Below are positions 24,857 through 32,469 of a stretch of 47,928 nucleotides of DNA, piece after piece. Each line of letters starts with the position of its first letter. Position 1 is the first letter of the stretch. Made by a program: the position numbers and the translations under genes. The notes under the pieces are model-generated. The model did no database searches. It saw only the letters and a list, made by a program, of their open reading frames with translations, and was not told the DNA's origin. The DNA comes from Chloroflexota bacterium (GTDB lineage Bacteria > Chloroflexota > Ktedonobacteria > Ktedonobacterales > Ktedonobacteraceae), in assembly GCA_902812455.1 (NCBI GenBank), contig CADDZH010000031.1, positions 1 to 47,928 of the forward strand, written 5' to 3'.

Positions 24857-26275
24857 TCAGGCCTTCTTAAAGGTACATGTCACCTTCCCGAAGGTGAGAA
24901 TATCTCCATCATTGATGGGTGTCGCCTTGTCCGGTTCGAGGCGCTTGCCATTGAGGCGCGTCGCATTCGTGCTATTGAGATCGGTCACGGTGTAGGTGCT
25001 GCCGATATGCTCGATAGCGGCGTGAATGCGGGAGACCGTATCTGCTCCCTGTTCTGCGCTCAGATCAACTTCTGGCTGGTTGCCGGCAATATCATGATCG
25101 TGGCGCCCTACCACTGCGCGTTCCCCGGCAAGTTTGATCTGCCTGCCATCGCTGAAGACCAGGTAGCCCCAGGCAGCCGCTGAATCAACAGCAGGCTGGG
25201 AGGATGGCTTTGCCTTGATCGGTTGAGGCGCTGGCGCCTTTGGTTGCGGTGACAACTGCTGCGGGCTGACAGGCGGCGGCGTGTAATATGGCACCTCCGG
25301 CTGCTTTCGCGGTTGCGGTTTAGGAGGCGTCCCCTGGCCGGGCGAAGCAGGCACATAGGTGATCGTCGGTTTTGGCGCTACCGGTGGCTCCTGTGGAGTG
25401 GGAGGCACATAAGGCTGCGCCTCAGGCGGTGGCGTATACACGGGCGCCTGCGATTGAGCAGGTGGTGGTGTATATACAGGAGCCTCTGGTTGTGGCGCCG
25501 GCTGAGGAGCAGGTGGCGGTGTATATACCGGTGCGGCCGGCTGCGCCGGCTGTTGTTGCACAGCCTGGGATGATTGCGTTGCTGCAGCGTGAAAGATGGA
25601 GACTCCACAATTTGGGCAGAAGGCTACGTTGTCTTTGATCTCGGTTTTGCAGTTTGGGCAGCGCATCACCAATGGCCTCCCGCAGCCTGTGCAAAAGGCA
25701 TCGCCAGGCTCGTATGGCGTATTGCAATTTGGGCAGCGCAGTTGTCCTCGCGCGGGAGCCGGAGCAGATGGCGGCAGCGCATTCACTACTTGCGGTGGTG
25801 GCACGTAGTATGGTGGAGGCGGCGCCCATTGCTGCTGGAGCTGTGGCATGAGCTGCATGGGAACCGGCCCGATCTGTATCTCTGGTCGCTGCTGGCGCAC
25901 CAGGCCGTCTACCACGTTCAGGACCTGGTTAGCAAGGCTTGCCTGCCGTATTGCTCCCGCGCCCGCTGTGAGCATCAGCGGCCAGAGCACGGGTGCAGCA
26001 AGGAGGCCAACTGCACCAACAGCCGCTTTATCTAACCACTTTTGCTGCCCGATCATAGCAATCACGCCGCCGCTGGTGCGCTGTATAATCACACTGAGCG
26101 CGGCTTGCAGGCCAATGATGGCCTCGAGGTCACCGCCCTTCTTCAACTGCACCATTACCTGGTCTCTGTTGCCAATTTGCTGCGTCTGGTAGCCCTGCGA
26201 GCGGTATATGTTCTCCAGGTTATTGGCAAGTTGCTCAATATCAATATCTTCTGCATTGTAGAATCGCGCATCCAT
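24857..26275 (-). CDS. Zinc-ribbon / proline-rich / FHA protein
   Basis: 472 residues in four parts. (1) A 130-residue N domain (DIEQLANNLENIYRSQGYQT, VMVQLKKGGDLEAIIGLQAA, QQKWLDKAAVGAVGLLAAP) that also forms the entire next gene, 26294. (2) Two zinc ribbons, CPNCNTPYEPGDAFCTGCG and CPNCKTEIKDNVAFCPNCG. (3) A Pro/Gln-rich linker with repeated VYTPPPA units. (4) A C-terminal FHA domain with VVGRHDHDIAG, SRIHAAIEH and TDLNSTNATRLNG. Likely a phospho-signalling adaptor. AAGGAGAG supports the start. Confidence 0.85.
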   Translation of the reverse strand: MDARFYNAEDIDIEQLANNLENIYRSQGYQTQQIGNRDQVMVQLKKGGDLEAIIGLQAALSVIIQRTSGGVIAMIGQQKWLDKAAVGAVGLLAAPVLWPLMLTAGAGAIRQASLANQVLNVVDGLVRQQRPEIQIGPVPMQLMPQLQQQWAPPPPYYVPPPQVVNALPPSAPAPARGQLRCPNCNTPYEPGDAFCTGCGRPLVMRCPNCKTEIKDNVAFCPNCGVSIFHAAATQSSQAVQQQPAQPAAPVYTPPPAPQPAPQPEAPVYTPPPAQSQAPVYTPPPEAQPYVPPTPQEPPVAPKPTITYVPASPGQGTPPKPQPRKQPEVPYYTPPPVSPQQLSPQPKAPAPQPIKAKPSSQPAVDSAAAWGYLVFSDGRQIKLAGERAVVGRHDHDIAGNQPEVDLSAEQGADTVSRIHAAIEHIGSTYTVTDLNSTNATRLNGKRLEPDKATPINDGDILTFGKVTCTFKKA

Positions 26276-26293
26276 CCTTAATTCTCTCCTTCT

Positions 26294-26701
26294 TTATTGT
26301 GCTCTCACATTGGGTTGTTGCTGGCGGATCAGGCTATCAAGAACGTTCATAGCCCGGTTGGCCAGTTCGGCCTGCCGTAGCGCGCCCACCCCAGCAGTAA
26401 AAAACAACGGCCATAGCCCTGGAATGGCTATTCCGGCCGCCCCGGCTGCTGCCTTATCTATCCACTTCTGCTGCCCTGCTTCGGCCATTACCCCTTCCGC
26501 TGTGCGCTGTATGGTAATCGTTAAGACAGCCTGCATCCCAAGAATGGCCTCGAAGTCGCTGCCCTTCTTCAACTGTACGATCATTTGCTCGTTATTACCA
26601 ATATGCTGCGCCTGGTAGCCCCGTGTGCGGAAAAGATTTTCCAGGTCCACCGCCAGCCGTTCAATATCAAGATTGTTGGTTTTATAAAAGTGGCCTGCCA
26701 C
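26294..26701 (-). CDS. Stand-alone homologue of the N domain of the next gene
   Basis: 135 residues, homologous throughout to residues 1-135 of the protein at 24857-26275 (for example DIERLAVDLENLFRTRGYQA, IVQLKKGSDFEAILGMQAVL, QQKWIDKAAAGAAGIAIPG). It includes one hydrophobic stretch, GIAIPGLWPLFFTAGVGALR. The start is GTG 26701 with AAGGAG seven bases ahead. It is first of the two-gene unit, 18 bases before the larger protein. It may compete or pair with the larger one through the shared domain (inference). Confidence 0.82.
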   Translation of the reverse strand: MAGHFYKTNNLDIERLAVDLENLFRTRGYQAQHIGNNEQMIVQLKKGSDFEAILGMQAVLTITIQRTAEGVMAEAGQQKWIDKAAAGAAGIAIPGLWPLFFTAGVGALRQAELANRAMNVLDSLIRQQQPNVRAQ

Positions 26702-26787
26702 CCGCTTTCTCCTTTTACCTGCTGCTATTGATTGATTCGGTTATGAACATTAGCAAATTGATCCTCCAATGATGTGGCCAGGATACA

Positions 26788-26830
26788 GGCCGATCAATCG
26801 GCGGTGGGCGCGATAAATCGGCCCCTACAG
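26788..26830. repeat. 43-nt dispersed repeat (GCCGATCAATCGGC type)
   Basis: 41 of 43 positions match 14260-14302. In the 444-base gap 26702-27145, which otherwise holds the repeat at 27026 and the padR promoter. Confidence 0.75.
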
Positions 26831-27025
26831 CCCATTGGTGAATTAATTTGTCAATGTGCTTTATCTTGCTTATTTTTTATTGCTTTTATTGAGAGCGCAG
26901 TTGTACCGATCAATAACATATACGAACAGCAATTCCTGGAAGTTAGAACATGGCCAGCACCACCCTAGAGTATACCATGAAGTCGATGGCGATTCTACCA
27001 ACACTTGGGTGCCGGCTCCTTCCTT

Positions 27026-27068
27026 GAGGGTAGGGGCGATGCTTCGCCACCGGCCACCATCGCCCTGG
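27026..27068. repeat. 43-nt repeat, left copy of an inverted pair
   Basis: GAGGGTAGGGGCGATGCTTC, then CACCGGCCACCATCGCCCTGG. The reverse complement occurs at 29739-29781 with four mismatches. The pair brackets the genes 27146-29683. Confidence 0.75.
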
Positions 27069-27081
27069 CTCCCAGCTCTGA

Positions 27082-27103
27082 AACACATGATATAATACGT
27101 GTT
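27082..27103 (+). promoter_or_regulatory. padR promoter with inverted repeat over the -10 box
   Basis: TATAAT at 27091-27096 lies within AACAC-N12-GTGTT (27082-27086 / 27099-27103), a candidate autoregulatory operator. A run of ACAT follows. No clear -35 box. Confidence 0.45.
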
Positions 27104-27145
27104 ACATACACCCAATGAACCTTCGTACAGCAAAGAACATAGCCT

Positions 27146-27757
27146 ATGACAGAACAACTTGATACCTTATCAGCAACACATGATGATTTGAATCTGAATG
27201 GCGCCAACTCTCGCAACACGCTACGCTACATTATCCTGGGCCTGCTGGGAGCGCGGCCTATGAGCGGCTACGATATCAAGCAGGCCTTTGACCGGGCGCT
27301 GGCCAGCTACTGGAACGCGGGAAATAGCCAGATATATACGACATTGAAGAGCCTGAACGATGCCGGGCTGGTTGAAGCTGAGGTAATTGTGCAGAAGACA
27401 CGCCCCAACCGCAAAGTGTACCGCCTTACACCCGCCGGGCAGGCCGAACTTGACCGCTGGCTACAGGAAGATGTTCCCGAGCGTTTTACGAAAGACGAAT
27501 TTCTCACCAAGCTCTTTTTCTGCGGGGAAACTTCCGATGAAATTGCCCTCAAGCACTTGCAGGAGCATCGTGCCAGCCTGCTCAAACAGTTGGAGCATAT
27601 GGAATGGGCGCGCCAGCAATACGCTACACGCCCCACGCGCCGCCCGCGCCTGCTCGAATACCAGATGCTGGTGCGCGAATACAAAGAAGCCGTCTTGAAA
27701 GCAGGCTTAGAGGTGACGGAACGGGCGATTGCGAAGCTGGAGGGGAAACTACCGTGA
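27146..27757 (+). CDS. PadR-family transcriptional regulator (Vir_act_alpha_C type)
   Basis: 203 residues: a disordered N-terminal tail, a winged helix (RYIILGLLGARPMSGYDIKQ, then SQIYTTLKSLNDAGLVEAEV, RKVYRLTPAGQAEL) and the C-terminal helical dimerisation region (EFLTKLFFCGETSDEIALKH, then MLVREYKEAVLKAGLE). It lies 24 bases before the hydrolase gene, so the two are an operon. The 13-base unit CCGTGAAGGAATA is tandemly repeated across its stop and the hydrolase ribosome site (27753-27777). Confidence 0.9.
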   Translation: MTEQLDTLSATHDDLNLNGANSRNTLRYIILGLLGARPMSGYDIKQAFDRALASYWNAGNSQIYTTLKSLNDAGLVEAEVIVQKTRPNRKVYRLTPAGQAELDRWLQEDVPERFTKDEFLTKLFFCGETSDEIALKHLQEHRASLLKQLEHMEWARQQYATRPTRRPRLLEYQMLVREYKEAVLKAGLEVTERAIAKLEGKLP

Positions 27758-27781
27758 AGGAATACCGTGAAGGAATAAGGA

Positions 27782-28672
27782 ATGCCATACGTCCATGTAA
27801 ACGGCGTTGATCTCTATTATGAAGCTGGTGGAAAGGGAGCGCCGGTCATCTTTGTTCACGGTGGCTTCCCCAGTCTGGCATCAAGGATCCAAGATTTCCT
27901 ACAATGGAGCTGGACATGGGAAAATGACTTTGCCGAATCGTTCCGCTTTATCTGGTATGACCGGCGGGGGTGCTATCGCTCATCCTGCCCTGAAAGCGGC
28001 TACGATTTAGAGAACCAGGCGCTTGACCTCGCCTCGCTGCTTGATGCCCTCCATATCCCCTCTGCACATGTAATTGGCAGTTCCGCCGGCGGGCCGATCA
28101 GCCTGATGTTTGCCGCGCTCAATCCCCATCGCGTTCGCTCGCTCACCTTGGCGGGTACAGACATCGACTTGTTTCCGGTGGATGATCCGGTGAGTGATCT
28201 CATTTGCCAGCTCATTGCAATACTAGATAAAGAAGGAGCCAAGGCTGCTTTCGCCCGGCGGCCTGCTGGTATAGAGACCTCGCTTGAGCCATTGTGGGTT
28301 GTCGATGAAATGCAGGCACGTGGCCGCTACGCTGAATTTCTCGAGCAGGAACAGCACTTGGCACGTCAGGTTCAAACGATGCCAATAGCTGAACGAGCGC
28401 GCTACTTTTCCGTCGAGCTTCGTTCAATGCAGGCGTATATGCGAGACGATTTGCAAATTTACGCACATCAGGTGAAGTGTCCCACGCTGGTGCTGCATGG
28501 CAGTGATGATCGGGAGGTTCCGCTTGCCTGGGGCCAGGCGCTGGCTGCGATGATCCCAACTGCACGAATGCACATCATCCCAGGCGGGGGCCACAGTCTT
28601 GTCCATCGTTCTGTTGAAGGACGACAAGTGGTGATCAACTTTATTCAAGCTAACGGAAACTCTTCCAGGTAG
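27782..28672 (+). CDS. Alpha/beta hydrolase
   Basis: 296 residues. VNGVDLYYEAGGKGAPVIFV leads into HGG (oxyanion); the nucleophile elbow is GSSAGG, the Asp is in VLHGSDDREVPL and the His in PGGGHSLVH. Full-length and probably active. It follows padR in one operon and may act on, or produce protection from, the small molecule sensed by that regulator (inference). The 3' end overlaps the opposing hicB-like gene by 28 bases. Confidence 0.9.
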   Translation: MPYVHVNGVDLYYEAGGKGAPVIFVHGGFPSLASRIQDFLQWSWTWENDFAESFRFIWYDRRGCYRSSCPESGYDLENQALDLASLLDALHIPSAHVIGSSAGGPISLMFAALNPHRVRSLTLAGTDIDLFPVDDPVSDLICQLIAILDKEGAKAAFARRPAGIETSLEPLWVVDEMQARGRYAEFLEQEQHLARQVQTMPIAERARYFSVELRSMQAYMRDDLQIYAHQVKCPTLVLHGSDDREVPLAWGQALAAMIPTARMHIIPGGGHSLVHRSVEGRQVVINFIQANGNSSR

Positions 28673-28815
28673 AGTTCGGTCGCCTCTTTCAGATTGGCAA
28701 GGGCTTCTTCAATCGTCGTTCCCTGGCTGGCTGTGCCCACCTCTGGGCATTCAGCGACATATAGATCATCTTCTTTGTGGATAACCGCGGTAAAGGTTCG
28801 CGTTTGGGTAGCCAT
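28645..28815 (-). CDS. HicB-like small protein, apparently orphan
   Basis: 56 residues: MATQTRTFTAVIHKEDDLYV, then AECPEVGTASQGTTIEEALA and NLKEATELYL. This is the HicB partial RNase-H-like fold (strand, AECPE, GxTxEEAxxNLxEA). GGAG lies eight bases ahead of the ATG. No HicA-type toxin gene (about 60-80 residues with a GSH motif) is adjacent on the same strand; downstream lies the hydrolase gene in the other direction. It could be a leftover antitoxin or a stand-alone HicB-fold protein. Confidence 0.75.
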   Translation of the reverse strand: MATQTRTFTAVIHKEDDLYVAECPEVGTASQGTTIEEALANLKEATELYLEEFPLA

Positions 28816-28894
28816 CGCCAAGTCTCCTCACTATTTGACGCACTTTGAATTACCACAATACTAGCATACTGCCAGCAAGCTCACAAGAGATTGC

Positions 28895-29683
28895 CTATTC
28901 CTGCCAGCCGCGCTTCCTGAAGATCGACAATGTCTGCTGATCGCCGGGGATGTAGCTCACCATCGAGTAGGTATTGATGCCGGTAAAGACTGTGGTTGCC
29001 GTGCGCAGGATCAGGCGGCCAAGCTCGCTATGTTGTATCTGGAAGACAAAGGAAGGCACCGGCTTCCCCTCGGAATGAACTACAGAAGCAATGCGCCGGA
29101 ACTCTGGCAGCGCCCGTAAACGCTTCATAAGGGCTTTGTATTCTGGCAGATAAGCGATGGTGCGCGTGTTGTACTGGAAATCGCTCACCAGGCGGCGAGC
29201 CAGGTTCTCCCAGCCGTGGAAGTGACCGCGCCTGCGCGCATCAAACACTATCTCGAGCAGGTGGTGCCTCTCCCCACTTGCTAACTCGTCCTGCACCTCA
29301 AACAGTGTAATGGCGGCCTCATTCCAGGAATGCAAAAACCACAGGCGGTCAAGCGAATGAGCTGGATACGAGGTGTTATGAACGAGCAGGCTGGCCAGTT
29401 CGCCAAGGCCAAGCAGCGTGCTATCCTGAGACCCGGCATCAATCGGGCGGCCCGTCAGCTTCGTGTACGCCGCAAAGAGCTGCCGCTTCTCCTCACTCTG
29501 GAGTTCTAAAGCGCGCGCAATAGTTTCTACGACATGCTGCGAAGGATTTCTGCGCATGCCGCTCTCAAGATGATACACATACGTGCGCGAAAGCCGTGTT
29601 GCCTGCGCAAGCTGTCCCTGTGACATCCCACGCTGCTGCCGGAACCTGGTAATCTGTTGTGCAAAATCAGAAACCTCACTCAT
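28895..29683 (-). CDS. XRE-family regulator with MmyB-like ligand domain
   Basis: 262 residues. N-terminal helix-turn-helix (FRQQRGMSQGQLAQATRLSR, then TYVYHLESGMRRNPS). The C-terminal MmyB/PAS-like domain has LWFLHSWNEAAITLF, HLLEIVFDARRRGHFHGWEN and RRIASVVHSEGKPVP. Such proteins usually sit beside a dehydrogenase they control; here the neighbours are unrelated. A ribosome site at proper distance is not evident (GAGGT abuts the ATG). Confidence 0.88.
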   Translation of the reverse strand: MSEVSDFAQQITRFRQQRGMSQGQLAQATRLSRTYVYHLESGMRRNPSQHVVETIARALELQSEEKRQLFAAYTKLTGRPIDAGSQDSTLLGLGELASLLVHNTSYPAHSLDRLWFLHSWNEAAITLFEVQDELASGERHHLLEIVFDARRRGHFHGWENLARRLVSDFQYNTRTIAYLPEYKALMKRLRALPEFRRIASVVHSEGKPVPSFVFQIQHSELGRLILRTATTVFTGINTYSMVSYIPGDQQTLSIFRKRGWQE

Positions 29684-29738
29684 ACCTCGATTCTACCACT
29701 TTTTCACCCCGGTTCCACCAATTATTGGGTGCTAAGAA

Positions 29739-29781
29739 CCAGGGCGATGGTGGCCGGTGACGAAGCATCACCTCTACTCTC
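29739..29781. repeat. 43-nt repeat, right copy of an inverted pair
   Basis: Reverse complement of 27026-27068 at 39 of 43 positions. Confidence 0.75.
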
Positions 29782-29925
29782 AACGGTGATATTGGTCTCC
29801 AATTTTGGATAGCAGCTTTCACCCCTCGCTTGTTGCAATTCTTATGCATGAGATGTAATCTATCTATCTATAAACGGCTGACCTTTTTAGAGCAGGGAAT
29901 TGAATAAGAGGAGGTCATACACCCT

Positions 29926-30951
29926 ATGCTACTACGTCAACGCACTTCAACACAGATTCGCCGGGATGCCATAAAGATGGCTATTCAGAAGGCCAACCAG
30001 GGCTGCCTCTCGTGCGCCCACAATTATTTCGACCTGGCTAAACAACATGGCGCAAGCGAGGAGGAGATCGCCCAGGCAATCAACAAGGCTGCGCTGCCAG
30101 CAGGAAGAGGCTTGAGCCGCCGCGATATGCTCAAACTCGCGGCAGGTGTTCTTGTGGGGGTAGCTCTGGGCGCAGATGTACTGGTGTCCAGGCGTGCAGA
30201 AGCGGCTACCACAGCTTATTGGGGCACCGATAGCAACTCTGCCACTTGCTGTAATCTGCCGCAGAACTTCTATATTGGTCGCTTTGGCTATGGCACGACC
30301 GGCAGTACACTCTACTTCAATACCAGCGCAGCCCAGGCGGCCGGCAAGAGCAGCACCTACATCTACTGGGGCCTGGAGGGGCCGGGAAGCAGGCCGAGAA
30401 AAACCACCCCCTATAATTGGGGTGTGAAGCAAGCCCAGGCAGCCATCAATCAATGGTCGAACAATCCCAATGCGCAATACGTTGGGGGGACTACGATCTT
30501 CGCAGACATCGAATCGGGCTTTGGAGGCTGGAAAAGTGGTTCCAAGTTCTACAGCAACAATCAAGAGGTGGTGCAGGGCTACCTGGATACAATCGCCGGC
30601 AATGCATCCCCTACGTTCCATCCCGGCATTTATATTACCCTCAATAACTGGGGATCCTTTTTCGGCACGGCTTTCCGGCCGTCACAAACGTTCGTGCTGT
30701 GGATCGCCGGTTGTTTGACGTGTAGCAGCCAGATTTGCCCGCCATGCCCTGCCTGCTCTAGCACTGAAACGGACGTCGAAAATCTGCTGCAAACGTCCGT
30801 CGCCAGCACCATCCTCGGCGGCTCTCAAATGGTATTGTGGCAGTACTGGATCAGCAATTGCAGTTGCGGCGACTTCAACGTGGCCATCCAGGATCCATCG
30901 GCTGGCTTTGCGCCGGTGAGCAGCCAAACAACATATCATTCGGGGTGCTAA
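29926..30951 (+). CDS. Tat-exported glycosidase-like protein with an N-terminal cysteine/His extension
   Basis: 341 residues. Residues 1-60 form a helical segment with CLSCAH (Cys27, Cys30, His32) followed by FDLAKQHGASEEEIAQAINK, reminiscent of the AhpD/carboxymuconolactone decarboxylase helix pair. A twin-arginine signal comes next (SRRDMLKLAAG, 64-74) with a hydrophobic core and likely cut at AEA-A near 93. The exported part (about 95-341) resembles the Rv2525c/DUF1906 or GH25-like TIM barrels, with IFADIES as the likely acidic active-site strand, FHPGIYITLNNWG and MVLWQYW. A Cys-rich patch (CLTCSSQICPPCPAC) is unusual. GAGGAGG precedes the ATG. Confidence 0.75.
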   Translation: MLLRQRTSTQIRRDAIKMAIQKANQGCLSCAHNYFDLAKQHGASEEEIAQAINKAALPAGRGLSRRDMLKLAAGVLVGVALGADVLVSRRAEAATTAYWGTDSNSATCCNLPQNFYIGRFGYGTTGSTLYFNTSAAQAAGKSSTYIYWGLEGPGSRPRKTTPYNWGVKQAQAAINQWSNNPNAQYVGGTTIFADIESGFGGWKSGSKFYSNNQEVVQGYLDTIAGNASPTFHPGIYITLNNWGSFFGTAFRPSQTFVLWIAGCLTCSSQICPPCPACSSTETDVENLLQTSVASTILGGSQMVLWQYWISNCSCGDFNVAIQDPSAGFAPVSSQTTYHSGC

Positions 30952-31134
30952 GCGCCAGATGGGGAAACGGACGGGCGACCACAAGGGCACAAAGACCGTC
31001 CACCCCGCTCTGCATCCCTGCTCGCCCCTACGATATACGCCGTGCCGTTGCATATCTGCACGGTTGTGGACATGTCATGCTGAGCGCGTGAGCCGCCCTT
31101 TACATATGTTATAATTGACACGAAGTCCGCTAAT

Positions 31135-32259
31135 ATGCGTGAAAAACCAGATATTCCAGACAAACTTTTGCGAACCACTTTACAGGATCAGTATGACCTG
31201 GTTCCCGTCACACTTGAGTTCCTTCCTCGCGGAAAGGATTACCATGCCGGCGTGTACCGGGTGGTGAGCGAGCAGGGAAGTATCTACTTGCTCAAAGTCA
31301 CCTCCAGACCTCTCTATGCACCACGCTACCAGGTTCCTCGCTATCTCTACGATCAGGGCATCACATCCGTCGTCGCTCCCCTGCCTACCAGGAGCGGTGC
31401 CTTGTGGACAAAGCTGGCGGATTGGGCGGTGATCGTCTACCCCTTTATCGAAGGGGATTCCAGCCTGCCGGGCATGACGAATGAACAATGGAAAGAGTTG
31501 GGAAGCATCTTCAAGCAGATTCATCACACCCCTGTACCGGCTGTAGGGTTCGAGTCGCTGCGCAAAGAAACCTTTGATGCAACCGAGTATGTCCGGTGGA
31601 TACATACCTTTGAGACAGAGCACCTCTATTCACAACACGGTGAAAGTGCCTCTCAGCGTGTGCTTCGCACTGACTGGCTGGCGCACCAGGCCACGATTCA
31701 CAGGGCAGTAAGCTCCCTGGAAAAGCTGGCGCGAGTGCTCCAGCAGCGATCAGGGCCATACGTCATCTGTCACGCGGACTTGCACCCGGCCAATCTGATC
31801 CGCGATGCTAGCGGCCATGTGTTTGTGATCGATTGGGATGACGTGATGCTGGCGCCCAAAGAGCGCGATTTCATCTTTATCAGGGAGCCGCAGGCAGATG
31901 CGTTCTGGGAAGGATACGGGCAGCCGCAAATTGATTGGATCGCACTCACCTACTACCTCTGGGAACGGGTCGTGCAAGATGTGATCGCGTGCGCCGATGA
32001 CGTGTTTTTCCAGGACGACCTGGGAGAAGAAACCAGGGCAGATATTGCCGGGTTGTTTCATGTGATCCTGGAGGAGAACAACAGCATCATCAATGCTGCA
32101 AATGCGGCTGCTGCACATCTTCCAGCAGATCTCAGCTTAGGGGGTAAAGGGGTGCCTCTCGTTTTTCATTCACTATCCCTGCTGCTTGATCCGGATGAAT
32201 TGTTCCCATCGAGATATTGGTCGAGAGCTTACCTTCTTTCCATATACCTCGCCATGTAA
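31135..32259 (+). CDS. Aminoglycoside-phosphotransferase-family kinase (APH), C-terminal extension
   Basis: 374 residues with the APH fold: a nucleotide Lys in YLLKVTS (54), the catalytic loop HADLHPAN (213-220) and the metal-binding IDWDD (232-236). The LAPKERDFIFIREPQADAFW part resembles spectinomycin phosphotransferase-like proteins, but substrate is not assured. The usual fold ends near residue 335; the last 35-40 residues run into AT-richer DNA that is also the 3' end of the opposing gene at 32173, so the original end may have been replaced. A TATAAT is at 31110-31115 and no ribosome site is seen. Confidence 0.85.
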   Translation: MREKPDIPDKLLRTTLQDQYDLVPVTLEFLPRGKDYHAGVYRVVSEQGSIYLLKVTSRPLYAPRYQVPRYLYDQGITSVVAPLPTRSGALWTKLADWAVIVYPFIEGDSSLPGMTNEQWKELGSIFKQIHHTPVPAVGFESLRKETFDATEYVRWIHTFETEHLYSQHGESASQRVLRTDWLAHQATIHRAVSSLEKLARVLQQRSGPYVICHADLHPANLIRDASGHVFVIDWDDVMLAPKERDFIFIREPQADAFWEGYGQPQIDWIALTYYLWERVVQDVIACADDVFFQDDLGEETRADIAGLFHVILEENNSIINAANAAAAHLPADLSLGGKGVPLVFHSLSLLLDPDELFPSRYWSRAYLLSIYLAM

Positions 32260-32421
32260 GTTGCTTATCAAGTACTCAACGACCGTAGCAACCTCTTGGG
32301 AATTTGACAAGAAAGGGATAGCTCTAATATCACTAATCGAGAGTTCGCCTTTCTGCCTGAGAATGTTCGAGGCAATTTGAATGGCTATTTGTGTTCTATC
32401 ATGAGCAGATTGTTGAATCAT
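32173..32421 (-). CDS. Small helical protein, possible winged helix
   Basis: 82 residues, family not recognised. The order helix (RTQIAIQIASNILRQKGELS), helix (ISDIRAIPFLSNSQEVATVV), helix, and the basic end (GKKVSSRPISRWEQFIRIKQ) would suit a small winged-helix or an adaptor. AAGGGGG ten bases ahead of the ATG supports translation. It is the last gene of the left arm, 48 bases behind protease 1. Its 3' end overlaps the APH gene end by 87 bases in opposite orientation. Confidence 0.6.
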   Translation of the reverse strand: MIQQSAHDRTQIAIQIASNILRQKGELSISDIRAIPFLSNSQEVATVVEYLISNLHGEVYGKKVSSRPISRWEQFIRIKQQG

Positions 32422-32469
32422 CGTAGTTCTACCCCCTTTCTTGAAGCTGTGCCATCTTCAAAAATAGCG

